Assembly: GCA_031987425.1 (NCBI GenBank)
Contig: DALZZL010000003.1
Location: 4,919-68,918, forward strand
DNA: 64,000 nt
Source: Stenotrophomonas_A sp002429615
GTDB taxonomy: Bacteria; Pseudomonadota; Gammaproteobacteria; Xanthomonadales; Xanthomonadaceae
Reading direction: 5' to 3'
Below the pieces are notes generated by a model. That model did not search any database. It had not been told where the DNA came from and saw nothing but the letters and a program-made list of their open reading frames with translations. Of this stretch, positions 1 through 9,105 are shown piece after piece (the first letter of the stretch is position 1; every line of letters starts with the position of its first letter). Made by a program: the position numbers and the translations under genes.

Positions 1-537
1 GCCACGCCCGAGGGCTGGCGCAACGAGGACGCGCTGGCATTGCAGGCGGCCAGCGCGCCACGGCCGGACTACGCGCTGGTCAATCCCTACGCGCTGCCGG
101 AACCGCTGGCGCCGGAGATCGCCGCGGCCGAAGCCGGCGTGACCATCGAACTGCCGCCCCTGCGCGACGCCTTCGCGCGGCTGCGCGCCATGGCCGACGT
201 GGTGGTAGTGGAGGGTGTCGGCGGCTGGGCCGCGCCGCTCAGCGCCACGCTCGACCAGGCCGACCTGGCGCGCGCGCTCGACCTGCCGGTGGTGCTGGTG
301 GTGGGCATGCGCCTGGGCTGCTTGAACCATGCGCGCTTGAGCGCGGCGGCCATTGCCGCCGATGGACTGCGCTGCGTGGGCTGGGTGGCCAACGAGGTTG
401 ACCCGCAGATGGCGCGTCGCGACGAGAACTTCGCGTTGCTGCAGGCGCGCCTGCCGATGCCGTGCTGGGGCCGCATTCCGTACCGTCCGGATGCCGATCC
501 GGCCGTGCTGGCAACGCACCTGCGCCTGCCGGGCTGA
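1..537 (+). CDS. bioD: Dethiobiotin synthetase, C-terminal part (5' end outside window)
   Basis: The reading frame is open from base 1, so the gene starts upstream of the window; 178 residues are visible. BioD closes the ureido ring of dethiobiotin from 7,8-diaminopelargonate, CO2 and ATP in biotin synthesis. Visible family marks are TPEGWRNEDALALQ at the window edge, the VVEGVGGWAAPL segment that corresponds to the conserved glycine-rich loop of BioD, and the VANEVDP nucleotide-base motif in the second half. The C-terminus looks complete. It converges on the phasin gene, and a hairpin lies 21 bases past its stop. Identity is strong from the motifs; nothing can be said about the start or promoter. 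Confidence 0.9.
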   Translation, partial: ATPEGWRNEDALALQAASAPRPDYALVNPYALPEPLAPEIAAAEAGVTIELPPLRDAFARLRAMADVVVVEGVGGWAAPLSATLDQADLARALDLPVVLVVGMRLGCLNHARLSAAAIAADGLRCVGWVANEVDPQMARRDENFALLQARLPMPCWGRIPYRPDADPAVLATHLRLPG

Positions 538-558
538 GCCGGGGGCCGGAAAAGAAAA

Positions 559-590
559 AGGCCCGACAGAGGGAGGGTTCTGTCGGGCCT
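559..590 (-). terminator. Rho-independent terminator of the phasin gene
   Basis: A perfect 12-bp stem (559-570 with 579-590) with an 8-base loop. Read on the minus strand it is followed by a T-rich run (the complement of 549-558), so it mainly ends the phasin transcript. It also lies just past bioD and may stop that transcript less efficiently. Confidence 0.8.
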
Positions 591-633
591 GTTTGCGTGG
601 GGGGAGGGACCCACGCAAATACAGAAAAAGTTT

Positions 634-1023
634 TTACTTGCGGCGGGCGCTGCGCGGCGGCGCGGCGTTCGCCTGGAACTGCTCGTTGGCCGAGGCGAAC
701 TGGCTGCGCGCCAGGTGGCCGATGGCTTCGGATGCCTTCAGGCTGAGGCCGACCGCTTCCTGGTTCGCCGTGGCCAGGCGCTCCAGGTTGTCGCGGGCGA
801 TCTGCAGGCCCTTCGGCCACAGCGACTGGACACTGCCCAGGTCGTTCATGTCAGCGAACTGGCCGAAGAAATCAGCCGTCGCGTTGACGTTCTTCTCCAG
901 CGTCTTCAACTGCAGTCCGAACACGCTTTCGGCGTTTTCGAGGGCCAACCGGTTGGCGCGCGATGCCGCGGCGGCGAACTGGTGGGTGTACTGGCTGAAG
1001 CTGCTGTCGAACTGGGCGGACAT
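634..1023 (-). CDS. Phasin family protein (polyhydroxyalkanoate granule-associated)
   Basis: A 129-residue protein of the phasin_2 type. Phasins coat polyhydroxyalkanoate granules and control their size and number. The sequence is amphipathic and helical with no signal peptide, starting MSAQFDSSFSQYTHQFAAAA and ending in a basic Pro/Arg tail (PPRSARRK). The start at 1023 is chosen because family similarity begins there; the open frame continues upstream to 1140 but translates promoter DNA. It has its own promoter with two TGC-n3-GCA-type dyads (separate entries) and its own terminator. No PHA synthase gene is in the window, so this is a lone phasin. The family call is fairly sure; granule binding is inferred. 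Confidence 0.82.
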   Translation of the reverse strand: MSAQFDSSFSQYTHQFAAAASRANRLALENAESVFGLQLKTLEKNVNATADFFGQFADMNDLGSVQSLWPKGLQIARDNLERLATANQEAVGLSLKASEAIGHLARSQFASANEQFQANAAPPRSARRK

Positions 1024-1051
1024 CGCGGTTTCCAGTGGAGCTGCGTTACCG

Positions 1052-1092
1052 TGTTGCGATGCAGCATAACGCGTTTCTGCTGCGATGCAACA
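1052..1092 (-). promoter_or_regulatory. Phasin promoter with paired PhaR-like operator dyads
   Basis: Read on the minus strand, a -35 element TTGCAT (1085-1090) and a -10 element TATGCT (1063-1068) are separated by 16 bp. Each lies inside a short dyad: TGTTGC-GAT-GCAGCA at 1052-1066 and TGCTGC-GAT-GCAACA at 1078-1092. The two dyads are mirror images of each other except for the centre. TGC-n3-GCA symmetry matches what is known for PhaR repressor sites (CTGC-n3-GCAG) upstream of phasin genes. The regulator itself is not in the window. Confidence 0.6.
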
Positions 1093-1111
1093 ACTTTTTT
1101 CGAGGCAAAGA

Positions 1112-1132
1112 AAAGGCCCCGTCGGGGCCTTT
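1112..1132 (-). terminator. Rho-independent terminator of queD
   Basis: A 9-bp perfect stem (1112-1120 with 1124-1132) with a three-base loop, followed on the minus strand by TTTCTTTGCC. It lies 33 bases beyond the queD stop and separates queD from the phasin promoter. Confidence 0.75.
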
Positions 1133-1164
1133 GTAATCAATGGCTTGGAACGCCAATCCGCCGC

Positions 1165-1521
1165 TCAGGGCCCGCGGTAGCGGCAGCCCGAGGTGCAGGT
1201 TTCGTGGATCACCACCTCGCGCAGGGCCGGCAGGGTCGGCTTGAGCTGGTCCCAGATCCAGATCGCCAGGCGTTCGCTGGTCGGGTTCTCCAGCCCCTCG
1301 ATGTCGTTGAGGTAGTGGTGGTCCAGGCGGTCGTAGATCGGCTGGAAGGCGGCTTTGACGTCGCCGAAGTCCATGATCCAGCCCGTATCCGCGCCGGGCT
1401 CGCCACCGACATGCAGTTCGATGCGGAAGGAGTGTCCGTGCAGCCGCGCGCATTTGTGGCCCGGCGGGACGTTTGGCAGGCGGTGCGCCGCCTCGACCAT
1501 GAAGACTTTGAAGATTTCCAT
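1165..1521 (-). CDS. queD: 6-carboxy-5,6,7,8-tetrahydropterin synthase
   Basis: A 118-residue member of the 6-pyruvoyl-tetrahydropterin synthase family. QueD converts dihydroneopterin triphosphate to 6-carboxytetrahydropterin, an early step to queuosine and other 7-deazapurines. The zinc ligands H13, H28 and H30 (in EAAHRL and LHGH) and the catalytic Cys24 (GHKCARLHGH) are all present. The start at 1521 (MEIFKVF) gives the standard short length; the frame is open 24 codons further upstream but that part does not resemble the family. It is transcribed divergently from the DUF4198 gene at 1660 and followed by its own terminator. No other queuosine gene is nearby. Confidence 0.93.
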   Translation of the reverse strand: MEIFKVFMVEAAHRLPNVPPGHKCARLHGHSFRIELHVGGEPGADTGWIMDFGDVKAAFQPIYDRLDHHYLNDIEGLENPTSERLAIWIWDQLKPTLPALREVVIHETCTSGCRYRGP

Positions 1522-1565
1522 GTGCGCATTGTGGACGCGCACGGGCGGCGCGTCATCGGCCCCTC

Positions 1566-1594
1566 TTGATGAGAATCGCTCGCATTCATACAAT
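1566..1594 (+). promoter_or_regulatory. Promoter of the iron/heme gene group with an embedded Fur-box-like site
   Basis: TTGATG (1566-1571) and TACAAT (1589-1594) are 17 bp apart, a good sigma-70 promoter reading toward the DUF4198 gene. Between and overlapping them, 1568-1586 matches 15 of 19 positions of the common gammaproteobacterial Fur box form AATGAGAATCATTCTCATT (mismatches at 1, 11, 12 and 15). A repressor here would block RNA polymerase. Genes for a DUF4198 protein and a TonB-dependent heme-type receptor follow, which fits iron control. Confidence 0.62.
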
Positions 1595-1659
1595 GCGCGG
1601 GTCAGCCAGCAGGAAGCGCATCCAGCCAGCGATCCATATCACCCCCAGGGGATCGCTCC

Positions 1660-2454
1660 GTGAAACGTACGCTTCTTGTCGCCGTGCTGGCGGCCTTGGC
1701 CTGGCCGGCCGCCGCTCATACGCCGTATTTCGCGCCTGCCACCTTCCAGGTCCAGGCCGGCGGCACCGTCACCCTCGACGCCTCCTTCTCCGAAGCCTTC
1801 TTCGTGCCGGAAGCCGCGTTCGACGACAGCCATTTCAGCATTCTTGGCCCGGATGGGCGCGAGACGACCCCGGAACGCGTGGTGCCGCTGCGCACCCGCG
1901 TGGTGGTCGAACACGCGCTGCCGAAAGACGCCAAGGGTACCTACCGTTTCAGCACCGGCGAACGCCTGGGCGCGGTGTTCCGCACCTGGGAGATCGACGG
2001 CCGCAAGGTGTCCTCGCGGGATGCGAAGGAGCCGGTACCGGCAGGCGCCAAGGTGATCTCCAATTTCCAGTCGCGCATCCGCGCCGAGACCTACCTGACG
2101 GTGGGTGCACCCGACCGCGGCGCGCTGCGCCCGTACGGGCAGGGCCTGGAGCTGGTGCCGGTCACCCATCCGGACGATCTGTATTCCAACGAGCCGGTCG
2201 AATTCGAGCTGCGTTTCGACGGCAAGCCGCTGGCCGATACGCCGGTGCAGATCAATGAAGCGGTGTGGTCCTCGGACCGCAAGGCGCGCGAAGTCGAACT
2301 GCGCAGTGATGCAAAGGGCCGCGTGCGCTGGGAACAGCCGGCTAGCGGCACCTGGTTGGCGCTGGCGCGCCACCGCAGCGCCGCGCCTGCCGGTGCGGCC
2401 GCGCCCGAATACAGCAACAGCTACAGCCTCGTCTTCCACGTGCTCAACCCTTGA
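1660..2454 (+). CDS. DUF4198 domain periplasmic protein
   Basis: A 264-residue secreted protein. A short signal peptide (MKRTLLVAVLAALAWPAAAH, cleavage after AAA) is followed by a beta-rich domain of the DUF4198 type, which is often found beside metal uptake genes and TonB-dependent receptors; its biochemical role is not established. The mature N-terminus begins HTPYF, so a histidine is exposed after cleavage, as in some copper- or nickel-handling proteins; this is suggestive only. It is first in a likely unit with the EF-hand gene 26 bp downstream and probably the receptor gene at 3191, behind a promoter carrying a Fur-like site. Confidence 0.8.
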   Translation: MKRTLLVAVLAALAWPAAAHTPYFAPATFQVQAGGTVTLDASFSEAFFVPEAAFDDSHFSILGPDGRETTPERVVPLRTRVVVEHALPKDAKGTYRFSTGERLGAVFRTWEIDGRKVSSRDAKEPVPAGAKVISNFQSRIRAETYLTVGAPDRGALRPYGQGLELVPVTHPDDLYSNEPVEFELRFDGKPLADTPVQINEAVWSSDRKAREVELRSDAKGRVRWEQPASGTWLALARHRSAAPAGAAAPEYSNSYSLVFHVLNP

Positions 2455-2480
2455 GCCGATACAACCTCCCGGAGAATTTC

Positions 2481-3008
2481 ATGAAGATGCATTCCCTCGC
2501 CGTCGCCTGTGGCCTGCTGCTGGCCCCGGCCCTGGCGTTCGCCGCCACTGAGACCGTGGACCAGAAGGTCCAGGACAAGGTCGGTGGTCATGGCGAAGAT
2601 CCCACCGCCTTCATCGCCGAGCACGATCTCAACGGCGACGGCAAGGTCGATGCCGCCGAGTTCGAGCAGTTCCGCCGCGCGCGCTTCGCCGAGACCGATA
2701 CCAATGGCGATGGCGTGCTGAGCCGCGACGAGTACGTGGGCGAGTTCGAACGCCGCCTCAAGCATGTCGAAGGCCAGACCAACGAGCGCCAGATGAAGCA
2801 GGCCGACGTGCGCTTCAACGTGCTGGACAAGGACAAGGACGGCAAGATGACCTGGGACGAATACGCCGCCTCGGGTGATCGCCTGTTCAAGCGCGCCGAC
2901 CGCAACGGCGACGGCGTGGTCGACGCGCGCGACAACCAGGCGCCGGATCCGGAAGCCGAGCCCGCTGCCAAGCCGGCCGGCAAGCCCGCCGCCAAGTCCA
3001 CCAAGTAA
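2481..3008 (+). CDS. Secreted EF-hand calcium-binding protein
   Basis: A 175-residue protein with a signal peptide (residues 1-21, ending LAFAA) and four EF-hand loops at about residues 49-60, 73-84, 116-127 and 140-151, each with the D-x-D/N-x-D-G pattern (for example DLNGDGKVDAAE and DRNGDGVVDARD). The C-terminal tail is Pro/Ala/Lys-rich (PAAKPAGKPAAKSTK), probably a flexible or surface-binding region. The ATG at 2481 is preceded by GGAG at 2471-2474. Calcium binding in the periplasm is inferred from the loops. Its position between the DUF4198 gene and the TonB receptor suggests a link to metal uptake, but no specific partner is known. Confidence 0.85.
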   Translation: MKMHSLAVACGLLLAPALAFAATETVDQKVQDKVGGHGEDPTAFIAEHDLNGDGKVDAAEFEQFRRARFAETDTNGDGVLSRDEYVGEFERRLKHVEGQTNERQMKQADVRFNVLDKDKDGKMTWDEYAASGDRLFKRADRNGDGVVDARDNQAPDPEAEPAAKPAGKPAAKSTK

Positions 3009-3068
3009 GACCCACCTCGCGGGCGCGGGGAGCGTCCAGCCAGGTATGCCGCGCGATCGCGCGGCCAG

Positions 3069-3091
3069 CGTGCCGGCCTTGCGCCGGCACG
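3069..3091 (+). terminator. Hairpin, weak or attenuating terminator
   Basis: A 9-bp perfect stem (3069-3077 with 3083-3091) followed by TTCTCC rather than a full T run. It lies between the EF-hand gene and the TonB receptor gene, so it may reduce rather than stop read-through into the receptor. Confidence 0.4.
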
Positions 3092-3190
3092 TTCTCCATT
3101 CGAGCAACGCGTCCTGTCCGGGACTACGCAGCCATCCACGCCGCGCGCCGCGCGGCGCCCGTACCCCACATCTCACTGCGGAGTTCCGTC

Positions 3191-5563
3191 ATGAACCACC
3201 CCCGATGCCAGCTCGCGCTGGCCATTGCCCTTTGCCTGCCGCTCGGCGCGGCCCTCGCCGCTGATGCCGCCGATGCGGCTGCGCCCGGCGCCACGCTGGA
3301 TCCGGTCGAAGTGCGCGAGACCCGCGCCAAATCCGACACCCAGAACGTCACCACGCTCTCGTCCAAGGACCTGCGCGCGCAGGGCGCCCAGGGCATGGAG
3401 GATGTGATCCGCTACGTGCCGGGCGTGGAGATGGTCGACCTCGGCCGCGCCGGCTTCAACGGCTTCAACATCCGTGGCCTGGAAGCGGACCGTGTGGCGA
3501 TGACCCTGGACGGCCTGAGCTTCCCGCAGAGCATGGACCCGGGCACCTACCAGCCGTATGAGTTCTTCCGTTCCGGCCGCGGCAGCGTGGACCTGGAATC
3601 GGTGAAGGCGGTGGAGATCATCAAGGGTGCCGACGCGATCACCGCCGGCAGCGGCGCGCTCAGCGGCGCGGTGATGTTCACCACCAAGGATCCGGCGGAC
3701 TTCCTCAAGGCCAAGGGCAACGACAGCTACGGCTCGATCAAGTACGGCTACACCGGCTCCAACGACGAGAACATGGGCTCGTTGACGTTCGCCAACCGCA
3801 CCGGCCAGTTCGAGTCGCTGCTGGTCTACACCAAGCGCGATGGGCACGAGACCGAGTCCTGGTACGACACCACCGAGGTGCAGTACGGTCCGAGCCGTCG
3901 CACGCCGGACCCGATCGATCGTGAAAGCGACAACGTGCTGGCCAAGGTCAACTTCCTGGCCACCGACACCCAGACCCTGGGCGTGGTCTACGAGCGCGCG
4001 CGCGGCACCAACGATGTCGACAACTGGTCGCGCAGCGATGGCGTCGGCTCCTACTACCGCCGCACCGCCGAGGATCGCAACGACCGCGACCGCTACGGCC
4101 TGAAGTACACCTGGCAGGCGAACACCACGCTGTTCGACACCCTGGAAGCCACCGCCGACCACCAGAAGAGCTACATCCAGGGCCAGACCAACATCGACGT
4201 GGCCAGTGGCACCACCGGCACCACGCGCTGCTCGGTCACCGCGCTGTGCGCGCGCCAGGAAAACCGCTGGGATACGCAGAAGCTTGATCGCGCCGCGTTC
4301 GACTTCACCAAGGGTTTCGATGCCGCCGGCATGCACCATGACATGGTCTATGGCGCGGCCTGGCAGGAAGGCAAGATTCACTGGAACTCGGTGGATTCGC
4401 GCTGGGACAACGCCGGCAACCTGGTCAGCCGCGACACCGATCCGTCGCTGTGGCCAGATACCAAGGAAACCGACTGGACCGTCTACCTGCGCGACAAGGT
4501 ACGCCTGCTCGACGACCGCCTGACCTTCACCGGCGGCGTGCGCTACGACAGCTACAAGTACGTGCCGCAGACCCACGCCACCAGCGGCGGTGATTCCGGT
4601 TACGAGGATGGCGGCGGCAGCGTCGGCGTCTCCAAGTTCTCCTCGCCGACCTGGAACCTGGGCACCGAGTTCAAGTTCACCGACACCCAGTCGATCTGGG
4701 CGCAGGCTGGCCGCGGCTTCCGCGCGCCGAGCGTCAACGACATGTACGGCACTTCGTCGACCACCGAGGTGACCCGCGTCTCCGACGGCGCCACCGTGAC
4801 CGTGCCCGATGGCAAGAGCAACCCGGACCTGGACGCCGAGCGCAGCCTCAACCTGGAACTGGGCTGGCGCTACCAGAGCGAGCGCCTGCGCCTGGGCGTG
4901 TCGGCCTTCCGCGACAAGTACAGCAACTTCATCGACACCGCGACCTACACCGCCGACGAAGATGTGCAGTACAGCACCACCGTGCGTGGCGTCACCACCA
5001 TCACCAACGGCTACAGCTACACCATGCCGATCAACCGCGGCGAAGTCGTGGTGAAGGGCGTGGAGGCCGAGGGCCTGTGGCTGATGGCCGACGACTGGCT
5101 GGCGCGCCTGGCGTACTCGTACAACGAAGGCAAGGACAACGACGGCCAGCCGCTGGGCAGCATCAGCCCGGCCAAGACCGTGGTGGGCGTGAGCTACAAC
5201 GCGCCGTCGCGGCGCTGGAGCGTCACTGCGAATGTCACCCACCAGGACCGCAAGGACCCGGACGACTACGGCACCAGCGTGACCAACTCCAGCTACGGCG
5301 CCGAAGTGGTGCCGGTGTACGCCTACAAGGCGCGCGAATACACCCTGCTGGACGTGTTCGGCAGCTACGACCTGACCTCGCGCCTGCATCTCACCGCCGG
5401 CGTCTACAACGTGTTCAACAAGGAGTACTACCTGTGGAACCGCGTGCGCACCGCGGGTTCGGGTACGGCGGTGTTCGCCGGCAACACCAGCCCGGACGGC
5501 ATCGGCCGCTGGTCGCAGCCGGGGCGCAATGTGCGCTTCACGCTGAGCTTCGACTTCCTCTGA
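3191..5563 (+). CDS. TonB-dependent outer-membrane receptor, hemoglobin/heme type
   Basis: A 790-residue outer-membrane receptor. A signal peptide (residues 1-24, ending ALAAD) is followed by a plug domain (about 40-150, with the receptor-plug patterns VIRYVPGV and RGLEADRV) and a long beta-barrel ending in aromatic residues (VRFTLSFDFL), as needed for outer-membrane insertion. Features such as GFNGFNIRGLEADRVAMTLD and the C-terminal YNVFNKEYYLW are typical of the hemoglobin/transferrin/lactoferrin receptor family. It would bring heme or an iron complex into the periplasm using TonB energy. The likely unit with the DUF4198 and EF-hand genes starts at a promoter with a Fur-like site. The exact ligand cannot be told. 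Confidence 0.88.
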   Translation: MNHPRCQLALAIALCLPLGAALAADAADAAAPGATLDPVEVRETRAKSDTQNVTTLSSKDLRAQGAQGMEDVIRYVPGVEMVDLGRAGFNGFNIRGLEADRVAMTLDGLSFPQSMDPGTYQPYEFFRSGRGSVDLESVKAVEIIKGADAITAGSGALSGAVMFTTKDPADFLKAKGNDSYGSIKYGYTGSNDENMGSLTFANRTGQFESLLVYTKRDGHETESWYDTTEVQYGPSRRTPDPIDRESDNVLAKVNFLATDTQTLGVVYERARGTNDVDNWSRSDGVGSYYRRTAEDRNDRDRYGLKYTWQANTTLFDTLEATADHQKSYIQGQTNIDVASGTTGTTRCSVTALCARQENRWDTQKLDRAAFDFTKGFDAAGMHHDMVYGAAWQEGKIHWNSVDSRWDNAGNLVSRDTDPSLWPDTKETDWTVYLRDKVRLLDDRLTFTGGVRYDSYKYVPQTHATSGGDSGYEDGGGSVGVSKFSSPTWNLGTEFKFTDTQSIWAQAGRGFRAPSVNDMYGTSSTTEVTRVSDGATVTVPDGKSNPDLDAERSLNLELGWRYQSERLRLGVSAFRDKYSNFIDTATYTADEDVQYSTTVRGVTTITNGYSYTMPINRGEVVVKGVEAEGLWLMADDWLARLAYSYNEGKDNDGQPLGSISPAKTVVGVSYNAPSRRWSVTANVTHQDRKDPDDYGTSVTNSSYGAEVVPVYAYKAREYTLLDVFGSYDLTSRLHLTAGVYNVFNKEYYLWNRVRTAGSGTAVFAGNTSPDGIGRWSQPGRNVRFTLSFDFL

Positions 5564-5593
5564 AGCAGGTTGCAGGCCGCCAGGCCTGAAACG

Positions 5594-5632
5594 AAGCCGG
5601 CGCGCGGAAGGATCCGCGCGCCGGCTTTTTTA
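5594..5632 (+). terminator. Strong Rho-independent terminator after the TonB receptor
   Basis: A perfect 15-bp stem (5594-5608 with 5613-5627), a 4-base loop and a T6 tract (5626-5631). It also lies 25 bases past the stop of the convergent helicase gene and may act in both directions. Confidence 0.92.
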
Positions 5633-5657
5633 TTGCTCAGCGAGTGGCAGTTTGCGA

Positions 5658-7043
<1,386 letters not shown>

Positions 7044-7409
7044 GGGTTTTCTCCGGAAATACCCGCCCATGCGACCAGTCGGCCGACAAAGGCTGGGGGG
7101 CGACTCGGAGCGTTCCCGTGTAACCGCGCTGCGAGAAGAGGGGACGACCAGGCGCAGGTTGCGCATGACCGGTATGCAAGGCGAACGGCGTCGGATGGGG
7201 CGGGCGGACCGGGCGAACCCGATGACGCCGGCGATCCCTGAGGGAAACGGACGGCCGCTGGCAGACCCGTTCAGTTTACGCGAAATGTGGCCGCCGTCCC
7301 AGCGGCGGGCTCGGAGGCCGTTCAGGCAGCCATCCGGGGCTTCCGTTGCAGATGTAACCAATGCGCCGGCGGCCTACAATCGGCCTCCCAGCCAGTGACC
7401 GGATCCACC
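7044..7409. other. Divergent intergenic region and long helicase leader
   Basis: 366 bases between the divergent helicase and fumarylacetoacetate hydrolase family genes. On the minus strand a TAAACT -10 candidate (7273-7278, poor -35) would give a 5' leader of more than 200 bases before the helicase, as is common for cold-responsive RNA helicases. On the plus strand a TACAAT -10 candidate (7375-7380) lies 30 bases before the hydrolase start; its -35 is unclear. No gene or known riboswitch was recognised. Confidence 0.4.
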
Positions 7410-8399
7410 ATGAAGCTAGGTTCCCTGAAGGAAGGCGGCCGCGACGGCACGCTGATCGTCGTCTCCCGCGACCTGAGCCGCGGCGTGCGCGCCACCGGCA
7501 TCGCGCCGACCCTGCAGCGCGCGCTGGAGGACTGGAGCCACGTCGCGCCGCGCCTGAACGCGCTTTATGAGTCCCTGCAGGACGGCAGCGCCGACGGCCA
7601 GTTCGACCTGGACATGGCCACCCTGGCCGCGCCGCTGCCGCGTGCCTATGAATTCGTGGACGGCAGCGCCTACCTGCCGCATGTCGAGCGCGTGCGCCGG
7701 GCGCGCAACGCCGAAGTGCCGGAAAGCTTCTACACCGACCCGCTGATGTACCAGGCCACCAGCGCCGGCTTCTATGGCCCGCGTGACGCGGTGAAGGTGG
7801 CCAGCGAGGACTACGGCATCGACCTGGAGGCCGAGCTGGTGGTGATCACCGACGACGTGCCGATGGCCGTGGATCCGGCCCAGGCCGCCGACCACATCCA
7901 GCTGGTCGGCCTGGTCAATGACGTATCGCTGCGCAACCTGATTCCCAACGAGCTGGCCAAGGGGTTCGGCTTCCTGCAGTCCAAGCCGCGCTCGGCGCTC
8001 TCGCCGGTGTTCGTGACCCCGGACGAGCTGGGCGAAGCCTGGCAGGGCAACAAGGTGCACCTGCCGCTGGTGACCCACATCAACGGCGAATGGTTCGGCG
8101 CCCCGGAAGCGGGCGAGGACATGCAGTTCGATTTCGCCCAACTGGTCGCGCATGCGGCCAAGACCCGCCCGCTGGGCGCGGCCACCATCGTCGGCTCCGG
8201 CACCATCGCCAACCAGGACACCTCGCGCGGCGCTTCGTGCTTTGCCGAGCAGCGCGTGGTCGAGACCCTGCGCGACGGCAAGCCGAGCACGCCTTTCATG
8301 GCGTTCGGCGATGTCGTGAGGATCGAGATGTTCGATCGCGAAGGGCAGAGCATCTTCGGTGCGATCGAGCAGCGCATCGAAGCCCAGGCCAAGCCCTGA
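7410..8399 (+). CDS. Fumarylacetoacetate hydrolase family protein
   Basis: A 329-residue member of the FAH superfamily. It probably cleaves fumarylacetoacetate to fumarate and acetoacetate, the last step of tyrosine degradation, because maleylacetoacetate isomerase is encoded 19 bp downstream. The metal-binding acidic residues of the family are seen in the ASEDYGIDLEAELVV stretch, followed by GLVNDVSLRN, SPVFVTPDEL and the late GSGTIANQD glycine loop. It is shorter than the roughly 420-residue eukaryote-like enzymes and belongs to the short bacterial type. The start at 7410 (MKLGSLKEGGRDG) matches the family; upstream codons do not. Confidence 0.87.
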   Translation: MKLGSLKEGGRDGTLIVVSRDLSRGVRATGIAPTLQRALEDWSHVAPRLNALYESLQDGSADGQFDLDMATLAAPLPRAYEFVDGSAYLPHVERVRRARNAEVPESFYTDPLMYQATSAGFYGPRDAVKVASEDYGIDLEAELVVITDDVPMAVDPAQAADHIQLVGLVNDVSLRNLIPNELAKGFGFLQSKPRSALSPVFVTPDELGEAWQGNKVHLPLVTHINGEWFGAPEAGEDMQFDFAQLVAHAAKTRPLGAATIVGSGTIANQDTSRGASCFAEQRVVETLRDGKPSTPFMAFGDVVRIEMFDREGQSIFGAIEQRIEAQAKP

Positions 8400-8418
8400 T
8401 CGGCACCGGGAGGGCGTG

Positions 8419-9075
8419 ATGCGCGAGCCGCTGCAGCTGTATACCTACTGGCGCTCCAGCGCTGCCTATCGGGTAAGGATCGGCCTCAACCTCAAGGGGC
8501 TGGCGTACCAGTTGTTGCCGGTGCACCTGGTCCGCGATGGTGGTCAGCAGCACGCGCCCGAGTACGCCGCGCTCAACCCGCAGCAGCTGGTGCCCACGCT
8601 GCGGCAAGGCGACCAGGTGTTGACCCAGTCGCTGGCGATCCTGGAGTACCTGGACGAAGCTTACCCGGACACCCCGCTGCTGCCGGCGGCTGCCCCGGCC
8701 CGCGCCCGCGTGCGCGCGCTGGCGCAGCTGGTGGCCTGCGACGTCCACCCGCTCAACAACCTGCGGGTGATGCAGTACCTGGAGCATGTGATCAGGGCCG
8801 ATGCCGGTGATCGCGAGGAATGGACGCGGCACTGGATGCGCGAAGGATTCGCGGCGCTGGAGACGTTGCTGGCGGATCACCCGGACACCGGCCGCTATTG
8901 CCATGGCGACACGCCGGGCCTGGCCGACTGCTGCCTGGTGCCTCAGCTCTACAACGCGCACCGTTTTGGCGTGGACCTGTCGCCGTATCCGACCTTGCGG
9001 CGGATCGAGCAGGCCTGCCTGGCGCTGGAGGCGTTCGATCGCGCACGGCCGGAGAACCAGCCGGACGCGCAATGA
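8419..9075 (+). CDS. maiA: Maleylacetoacetate isomerase (zeta-class glutathione transferase)
   Basis: A 218-residue zeta-class GST that uses glutathione to isomerise maleylacetoacetate to fumarylacetoacetate, the step before the enzyme encoded just upstream. The zeta active-site motif (YWRSSAAYRVRIGLNLKG) is near the N-terminus, and QLVPTL and the TQSLAILEYLDE glutathione-site segment follow; the C-terminal helical domain contains ADCCLVPQ. The start at 8419 has GGGAGG seven bases upstream (8407-8412). Co-transcription with the upstream hydrolase gene is likely from the 19-bp gap. Confidence 0.93.
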   Translation: MREPLQLYTYWRSSAAYRVRIGLNLKGLAYQLLPVHLVRDGGQQHAPEYAALNPQQLVPTLRQGDQVLTQSLAILEYLDEAYPDTPLLPAAAPARARVRALAQLVACDVHPLNNLRVMQYLEHVIRADAGDREEWTRHWMREGFAALETLLADHPDTGRYCHGDTPGLADCCLVPQLYNAHRFGVDLSPYPTLRRIEQACLALEAFDRARPENQPDAQ

Positions 9076-9077
9076 AG

Positions 9078-9104
9078 AACGGCGCCGTCTCCGGCGCCGT
9101 TTTC
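9078..9104 (+). terminator. Terminator after maiA
   Basis: A perfect 10-bp stem (9078-9087 with 9092-9101) followed by a short T run. It sits immediately after the maiA stop and just before the stop of the convergent pilU-type gene. Confidence 0.75.
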
Positions 9105-9105
9105 G

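Noticed and set aside
3173..5389. Open frame of 738 codons on the minus strand
   Set aside because: Antisense shadow of the TonB-dependent receptor; no domain pattern and biased composition.
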